A DNA stretch of 24,922 nt, from NCBI GenBank assembly GCA_014621425.1, contig JAANBB010000523.1, positions 1 through 24,922 on the forward strand. Reading direction: 5' to 3'. The notes beneath the pieces are model-generated. The model ran no database searches, was not told where the DNA came from, and worked only from the letters and a program-made list of their open reading frames with translations. How positions within the stretch are numbered: the stretch's first letter is position 1; each line of letters begins with the position of its first letter. Shown here one piece after another: positions 19,541 through 24,922 of the stretch. This stretch comes from Cylindrodendrum hubeiense (Eukaryota > Ascomycota > Sordariomycetes > Hypocreales > Nectriaceae). The translations under genes were made by a program, and so were the position numbers.

Positions 19541-19740
19541 ATCCACGTGACACGTGACCTCTTATCTTATCTAAGGGCGCTCGTCCCCCACCGCGGCGCA
19601 ACCAAGAAGCCGGGTCCACCTACTACCGCGGGGCAGAACTTTTTGCGAAGCTATCGCCAGCTGCTAGCAAAAAAAGTAGCATTGGTCAACGACAATCCGA
19701 CACTTCCGCCTTAGATGTCTCTTTCCCGGTGACATTCAAT
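19541..19740 (+). promoter_or_regulatory. Proximal promoter of the Pol III subunit gene with tandem CACGTG and GATA sites
   Basis: CACGTG occurs at 19544-19549 and again at 19551-19556, giving the repeat CACGTGACACGTGA with 7-bp periodicity. Immediately downstream the - strand reads GATAAGATAAG (19571-19561), two overlapping GATA sites. CACGTG is the core bound by Cbf1 and other bHLH factors; GATAAG is bound by GATA factors such as AreA-type regulators. The block lies 170-197 bp before the RPC2 start. Binding is inferred. Confidence 0.5.
19715..19732 (+). promoter_or_regulatory. Five-codon upstream ORF before RPC2
   Basis: ATG at 19715 followed by four sense codons and TGA at 19730-19732, ending eight bases before the main ATG at 19741. 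This short gap would disfavour efficient reinitiation, so it could lower RPC2 translation if the mRNA starts upstream. Confidence 0.45.
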
Positions 19741-22700
19741 ATGCCTTTGGTAGACGATGGCTTCGAGGCCCTTCTGGAGCCCTTTTACAATGGCAAGAAG
19801 CTCACAGATCCCATCTCCACCAAGGAGGACAAATTCCAACTCCTCCCAGCCTTCCTCAAGGTTAAAGGTAAGAATGCCATGCCCTGTCGCTACCAGCTCA
19901 CACGCTAACGGATCCAGGCCTCGTGAAGCAGTATGTATACCTAGTCCTCGCGAACGCACCGAACCCCCATGAAAACTCTGGCTGACGCAAATCAAGGCAC
20001 ATTGACTCATACAACTTCTTCGTCGAACAAGAAATCAAGGACATCGTGCGCGCCAACCGAACGATCCGAAGCGATGTGGACAGTAACTTCTGGCTTGAGT
20101 AGGTGCGCTTGGATGTAGAGCCCAGAAAAAAATTGCTCATACGTGCCTAGGTTCACCGATATTCGAGTCGATCGTCCTCGACGTCAAGACTGGAAAGATG
20201 CCAAGTCGCACACCGAAGTCACTCCCATGGAGTGCCGTCTCCGAGATATGACATACGCGGCGCCTATCCTAGTCGACATTGCGTACATCCGAGACAAACA
20301 AAGGATTGTGAGGAAGGGAGTGCCTTTGGGCCGGATGCCTGTCATGTTGCGCAGCTCCAAGTGCCGACTGAGCGGCGCTACAAACACCAAGATGGAGCAG
20401 ATGAATGAGTGCCCTCTGGACCCGGGTGGTTATTTCATCATCAACGGCACAGAGAAGGTCATTTTGATCCAGGAACAACTCAGCAAGAACCGTGTCATTG
20501 TCGAGGCCGACGAGAAGAACAACATTATCTCAGCTTCCGTTACCAGTTCGACCCATGAGCGAAAGTCGAAGACCTATGTCACGTTGAAGAAAGACAGAAT
20601 TCTCCTCACTCACAACGTTCTGGTGGAGGGCATCCCGATCGTCATTATCCTCAAGGCCCTGGGTGGACTTTCGGATTACGAGATCATGCAACTCGTTGCC
20701 GGATCCGACGGAAGATACCAAGACGAGTTTCTTATCAACTTTGACGAAGCAACAAAGGTCGGCATCCACACACAGCACCAAGCACTCGAGTACATCGGTG
20801 CCCGTGTCAAGATGGGCTCCCGCAAGGGACAATTCGGCCCCCAAGTACGACGCAACCATGTTGAAGAAGGCTTGGACGCTTTGGCAAACCTCGTCATTGC
20901 CCACGTTCCTATCGAGGGTCTTGACTTTTATCCCAAGGCTATCTACGTCGCTATGATGACTCGAAAGGTCCTGATGGCTTCCCACAACCATAAGCTGGTA
21001 GATGATCGAGATTTCGTGGGAAATAAGCGATTGGAACTTGCTGGCCAGCTTCTATCCCTGCTCTTCGAAGATTTGTTCAAGCGTTTCATGGTCGAGGTCA
21101 AGATGTCGATTGACAAGTTCCTCAAGAAAAACAATCGTGCGGTTCCCCTCGATGCTGTTCATATGATAAGCAACCATGCAAACAACATCGGAATTGGAAT
21201 CAATCGAGCCATCCAGACTGGCAACTGGAGTGTGAAGCGATTCAACATGAACCGCGCCGGTGTTACGCACGTACTGAGCCGACTTAGTTACATTGCTGCG
21301 ATTGGTATGATGACTCGAATTAGTAGTCAGTTTGAAAAGACTCGCAAGGTGTCTGGCCCTCGAGCTCTTCAGCCATCGCAGTGGGGAATGCTTTGTACTT
21401 CCGATACCCCCGAAGGAGAAGCCTGTGGTCTGGTCAAGAACTTGGCTTTGATGACACACATTACTACCAACGTTGACGAAGAACCAGTCAAGCGATGGAT
21501 ATTTACGCTCGATGCAGGCGTTGAGCCTATTCGCAACTTTTCAGGAGCTGAGATGCACCGGGAAGGAAGTTACATCATCCATGTTAACGGTACGCCATTT
21601 GCACTCACGCGTTATCCGAAGCGATTCGCGCACAAGTTCAGAACGATGCGCCGAAGGGGTTGGATCTCTCCTTTCGTTGGCATCAATATCAACACTCACT
21701 TCAGTGCCGTTCATATTGCCACCGACGAAGGACGAATCTGCCGACCATATATCATTGTCAAGAACGGTCAACAGAAGTTGAAGCCAGAGCACCTCCGCCT
21801 GCTTCAACTTGGAAAAGCCACCTTCGATGATTTTCTCAACCACGGTATCGTCGAGTATCTTGATGTGAACGAAGAGAACGATGCTCTGGTCACTATCTAT
21901 GAAGACCAAATAACAAAGAGCACCACTCACCTGGAAATCGAACCGTTTACAATTTTGGGTGCAGTCGCTGGACTGATTCCATTCCCTCACCATAACCAAT
22001 CCCCCCGAAACACCTACCAATGTGCCATGGGTAAACAAGCCATTGGAGCAATCGCATACAACCAGTTCAACCGAATCGACACCCTACTGTATACACTCGT
22101 ATACCCTCAACGACCAATGGTCATCTCCAAGACTATTCAGCTCATCGGATATGACAAGCTTCCCGCCGGTCAGAATGCCACCGTTGTTGTCATGTCATAC
22201 TCTGGATACGATATTGAGGATGCGTTGGTTCTCAACAAAGCCTCGGTTGACAGAGGGTTTGGACGATGCCAAGTCTTCAGAAAGTACACGACAGAGCTAC
22301 AGAAATACCCGAATGGGCGGAGAGAGCGAATTGGTGATCCACTCAACGAGGGAGAAGGAAAAGTCAAACGCCGCATTGCCAAGCATGAGGCCCTCGACGA
22401 TGACGGTTTGGCAATCGTGGGATACAAAATCAACTATGGCGAAGCTATGGTAAAGAAAGAAACCCCCCTGGACCAAACGACTACTGGAATCGGAATGGAT
22501 CGCGGGCCTAGCGAGTACCGTGACTCGGCTGTTTCATACCGAATCCCAGACCCGGCATACATCGACAAGGTCATGATTTCGCAAACCGAGAAAGATACCA
22601 CCGTCATCAAGGTCCAGACTAGACAAACTCGTCGCCCTGAGCTGGGAGACAAGTTTTCATCTCGTCACGGTCAAAAGGGAGTGGTGGGTATCATTGTTGA

Positions 22701-23382
22701 CCAGGAAGACTTGCCCTTTTCTGACACTGGCCTGAACCCTGATATTATCATGAACCCTCACGGTTTCCCCTCTCGAATGACTGTCGGAAAGTTGCTCGAG
22801 TGTCTGACGGGTAAAGCGTCGATTATTGATGGTCGTCCCGACTACGGATTTGGTGACGCTTTCCGATCTCACCCAGTAGAAGAGATGAGCCAAGTGCTGC
22901 TTGATTACGGATTCTCGTGGGAGGGTAAAGACTACTTCACATCGGGTCTCACTGGCGAGCCGCTCGAGGCATACATCTTCAACGGGCCCATCTATTACCA
23001 GCGTCTGAAGCACATGGTGCAAGACAAGATGCACTCTCGATCTCGCGGACCCCGAGCTATCTTGACCCGACAGCCCACCGAGGGTCGTTCTCGAGATGGT
23101 GGTCTTAGACTGGGTGAAATGGAACGTGATTGTCTGATTGCCTATGGCGCCTCACAGCTTCTCTTGGAGCGTCTGATGATTAGCTCTGACGGAACTGAGA
23201 TTGACATTTGTCAGCAGTGTGGTTTGTTCGGATACAAGGGCTACTGCCACACGTGCAAGAGTACTAGAGAGGTGACGAAGATGACGATGCCGTATGCGGC
23301 GAAGCTGCTCGTACAGGAGCTCATCAGCATGAACGTTGGTGTACGGTTACAGATGGAGGATGAGTTCCCGCATCCGAGGTAG
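19741..23382 (+). CDS. RPC2: DNA-directed RNA polymerase III second-largest subunit (RPC2/Ret1)
   Basis: Four exons: 19741-19867, 19918-19930, 19997-20098 and 20151-23382, giving 1157 aa (yeast Ret1 is about 1149). Exon 2 is only 13 nt. Junctions restore LKVKGLVKQHIDSYNFF and SNFWLEFTDIRV, as in Pol III homologues. Intron 3 uses GTAGGT; the next donor-like GT would put a TAG in frame. The start MPLVDDGFEALLEPFYNGKKL aligns with the conserved beginning of the family. Visible landmarks are MECRLRDMTYAAPI, MLRSSKCRL, CPLDPGGYFIINGTEK, QEQLSKNR (fork and lobe), SSTHERKSKTYV, WGMLCTSDTPEGE, GYDIEDALVLNK, GDKFSSRHGQKG at 913-924 near the catalytic centre, and a C-terminal zinc site with Cys 1101, 1104, 1113 and 1116. 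The enzyme transcribes tRNA and 5S rRNA genes in the nucleus. Motifs identify Pol III, not Pol II (RPB2) or Pol I. Secure. Confidence 0.97.
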
Positions 23383-23617
23383 TAGAATGATGCCTGGACC
23401 CAATGTATATGTCAAATGGACAATGATGGGGCGTTTAGTATAAAGGTAGCTTCGCAGTTTAAAGCTGGGTTCTTTGTCCATGAAATGTAATTGATTAAGC
23501 GTCATCTATATGGTATTCGTCCAATGCTTCTCGTGACCCTGGCGACCCCACCCCCATTGAATTCTAGCACATGGGGATGGTGATATCTAAAACTGTAGCT
23601 CCCTGTCCCAATCCATG
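23383..23617. other. Short convergent intergenic region
   Basis: Only 235 bp separate the stop codons of RPC2 (+) and the RAD57-like gene (-), so their 3' UTRs probably overlap. TGTATATG lies on the + strand at 23404-23411, 21 bases after the RPC2 stop. Confidence 0.7.
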
Positions 23618-24922
23618 TTACCTTTTCCGTGTCTTCCGCCGATCTTTTACTACTGTTTTCAAGCCCCCCATGGTGACCTCGAATTCAACAGCGTCTTCCA
23701 AGCCTTGCTTAGAGGCAGCCGTGTGTGGCGCGAATACTACCTTCATCCACCTTCGCCAAGCTTTAAGCGTGGGCGTTGCCAAGTCGGCATCGTCGTCTGC
23801 ATCTATCGGCCCGGCGAGTCGAGTGCGACCATATACGGGGCGTTTGAAGAGGGCGACTCGGCAGGCAATCTGAGTTGTCCAGACGAGGCCTAGACTGGGT
23901 GTCTTTAAAGCATATGAAGCGCGGGGCTCGTCACCCCATCCGGTGAACCAGCGCTGCTGATGGTCGAGCAGCAGGGCCGGTGGAGGAGGAGGTCCATCAG
24001 GGTCCTGGAGGGAAAAGGGGATGGAGGACGAGGGTGTACTGGAGAAGTTGGTGGATGGGGGAGGCATGCTCCTGGATGCGAGGGGACTCTCTTGGGCAGC
24101 ACCGCTGCTTCTAGGAGGTGGGTTCCGCGAGATGGGGGCTGAGGAGGCGAATCGGTCGGCGACCTGGTTGGCAACGACGACGGCGAGGTTGTGGCGACGA
24201 GCCAGGTCGCGGAGTAGGGCACCTAGACGGACGAGCTCGGCGGTACGGGCGGCCATGTTAGAGCCGTGGGAGCCCTGGCGCTCAAACTCGGCGCGGTAGT
24301 TTGCGGCGACAGAGTCGAGAATGATCAGACCGATGTCGTGGCGCGATAGTAGCACAGGGACCTGGAATTCGAGGATGTGGTCTTGGGTTTCGAGGTCCGG
24401 TGTGACGGCGCTGTGGATGCGATCGAGCGACGGTCGGCTCTCTGGTTCCGTGGCCTGGAGGATCGGGTTGGCATCGAGGATCTGGGCAAGGCGGCGGGTG
24501 GCGAGGGCGGCCTCGGTGGAGATGTAGAGGGCATGGCGGCCGAGTCCGTGGGGAGGAGGGAGTTGGACGGCGAGGCAGAGGGAAAGGAGGGCCTGGGTCT
24601 TGCCGGCGCCGCTCTCGCCAGCGAATTCGGAGATGGTGCCGACGGGAATGCCGCCGCCTAGGGCTGCGTCGAGGCCATCGTCGAGGGTGCTGATGAAGCG
24701 GAGCTGGGGAGGCTCCGGGGCCGAGACGGAGTCCGGTGCCGGAAGTGGAGGTTCATCGGCGTCGGCGTCAGCAGAAGCGGAAGGTGGTGTAGTGTCCGTT
24801 TTAACGTTGGTATCCTCGAGGAGGAGGAGCGGCTGCTGCGGCGCGGCGAGGTTCGTCAGAGAGGGAGTTCTGGACGGCAGCGATGAGACGCTTGAGGTCG
24901 AGCAGCGGGAGGCGAGTCTGCT
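23618..24922 (-). CDS. RAD57: RAD57-like RecA-family recombination protein, N-terminus outside window
   Basis: About 420 residues are visible, running off the window end. The first 15 (QTRLPLLDLKRLIAA, 24920-24876) match the N-terminal helical domain of Rad57/XRCC3. The frame then changes by one base before the linker QPLLLLEDTN (from 24835). The ATPase core follows: LDDGLDAALGGGIPVG, Walker A GESGAGKTQ (24619-24593), YISTEAALATRRLAQIL, DRIHSAVTPDLETQDHIL, Walker B GLIILDS, ANYRAEFERQGSHGSNMA and VVVANQVADRF. A Pro/Ser-rich insertion separates this from the WFTGWGDEPRASYALKTPSLGLVW strand and the C-terminal WRRWMKVVFAPHTA; the protein ends in basic RRKTRKR. Rad57 works with Rad55 as a mediator that helps Rad51 filaments form in homologous recombination. 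Core identification is strong; the frame change is discussed as a finding. RAD57 is preferred over other Rad51 paralogues because of the SNMAAR and DHIL motifs. Confidence 0.88.
   Translation of the reverse strand, partial: SRLASRCSTSSVSSLPSRTPSLTNLAAPQQPLLLLEDTNVKTDTTPPSASADADADEPPLPAPDSVSAPEPPQLRFISTLDDGLDAALGGGIPVGTISEFAGESGAGKTQALLSLCLAVQLPPPHGLGRHALYISTEAALATRRLAQILDANPILQATEPESRPSLDRIHSAVTPDLETQDHILEFQVPVLLSRHDIGLIILDSVAANYRAEFERQGSHGSNMAARTAELVRLGALLRDLARRHNLAVVVANQVADRFASSAPISRNPPPRSSGAAQESPLASRSMPPPSTNFSSTPSSSIPFSLQDPDGPPPPPALLLDHQQRWFTGWGDEPRASYALKTPSLGLVWTTQIACRVALFKRPVYGRTRLAGPIDADDDADLATPTLKAWRRWMKVVFAPHTAASKQGLEDAVEFEVTMGGLKTVVKDRRKTRKR

Noticed and set aside
13925..19740. Transposon, tRNA, 5S rRNA or CRISPR in the gene-free interval
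   Set aside because: I found no terminal repeats, transposase motifs, GTTCGANNC B-box with cloverleaf, 5S-like sequence or regularly spaced repeats.
19741..23382. Assignment as RPB2 (Pol II)
   Set aside because: The N-terminal KGLVKQHIDSYNFFVEQEI, the DPISTKEDKFQLLPAFLKVKG segment and the overall length match the Pol III subunit.

Overview
The window is nuclear DNA of a filamentous ascomycete. Short introns with GTRNGT-type donors and CTRAC-like branch points, C-rich synonymous codons, pyrimidine-rich leaders and the protein sequences all fit Sordariomycetes, most likely Hypocreales; the order-level placement is inference. I see six protein genes: four on the + strand, and two on the - strand, one of which is cut by the window end. 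I found no transposon, tRNA, rRNA or CRISPR array.

Left part (1-7896, + strand): a pyrimidine-rich promoter/leader precedes a PSP1-domain protein (1600-4396, 3 exons, 896 aa). After about 1.1 kb comes an unrecognised four-exon gene (5470-6412, 257 aa), then ribosomal protein eL15/RPL15 (6976-7896, 3 exons, 203 aa).

Middle (7897-13924): about 1.55 kb of convergent intergenic DNA separates RPL15 from a Puf4-like Pumilio RNA-binding protein on the - strand (13924 to 9450, six exons including a 21-nt microexon). As written, this gene has a one-base frame conflict at a run of eight C (sense strand) in exon 1.

Right part: about 5.8 kb (13925-19740) carries no convincing gene. Its left end is the pyrimidine-rich leader/promoter of the Puf gene. 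Then come RPC2/RET1, the second-largest subunit of RNA polymerase III (19741-23382, 4 exons including a 13-nt microexon, 1157 aa), and, convergent to it, a RAD57-like recombination ATPase (24922 to 23618) whose N-terminus lies outside the window and whose reading frame changes once near 24836-24875.

Functionally, eL15, RNA polymerase III and a Puf4-type regulator (known in yeast for binding mRNAs of ribosome-biogenesis factors) all serve growth and translation, but I see no sign that they form a physical operon-like unit. The observations most worth checking are the two frame breaks, the two microexons, the stopless in-frame intron of the Puf gene, upstream ORFs in two leaders, a tandem CACGTG/GATA block before RPC2 and the large gene-free interval. 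I did not find a convincing new biological system.
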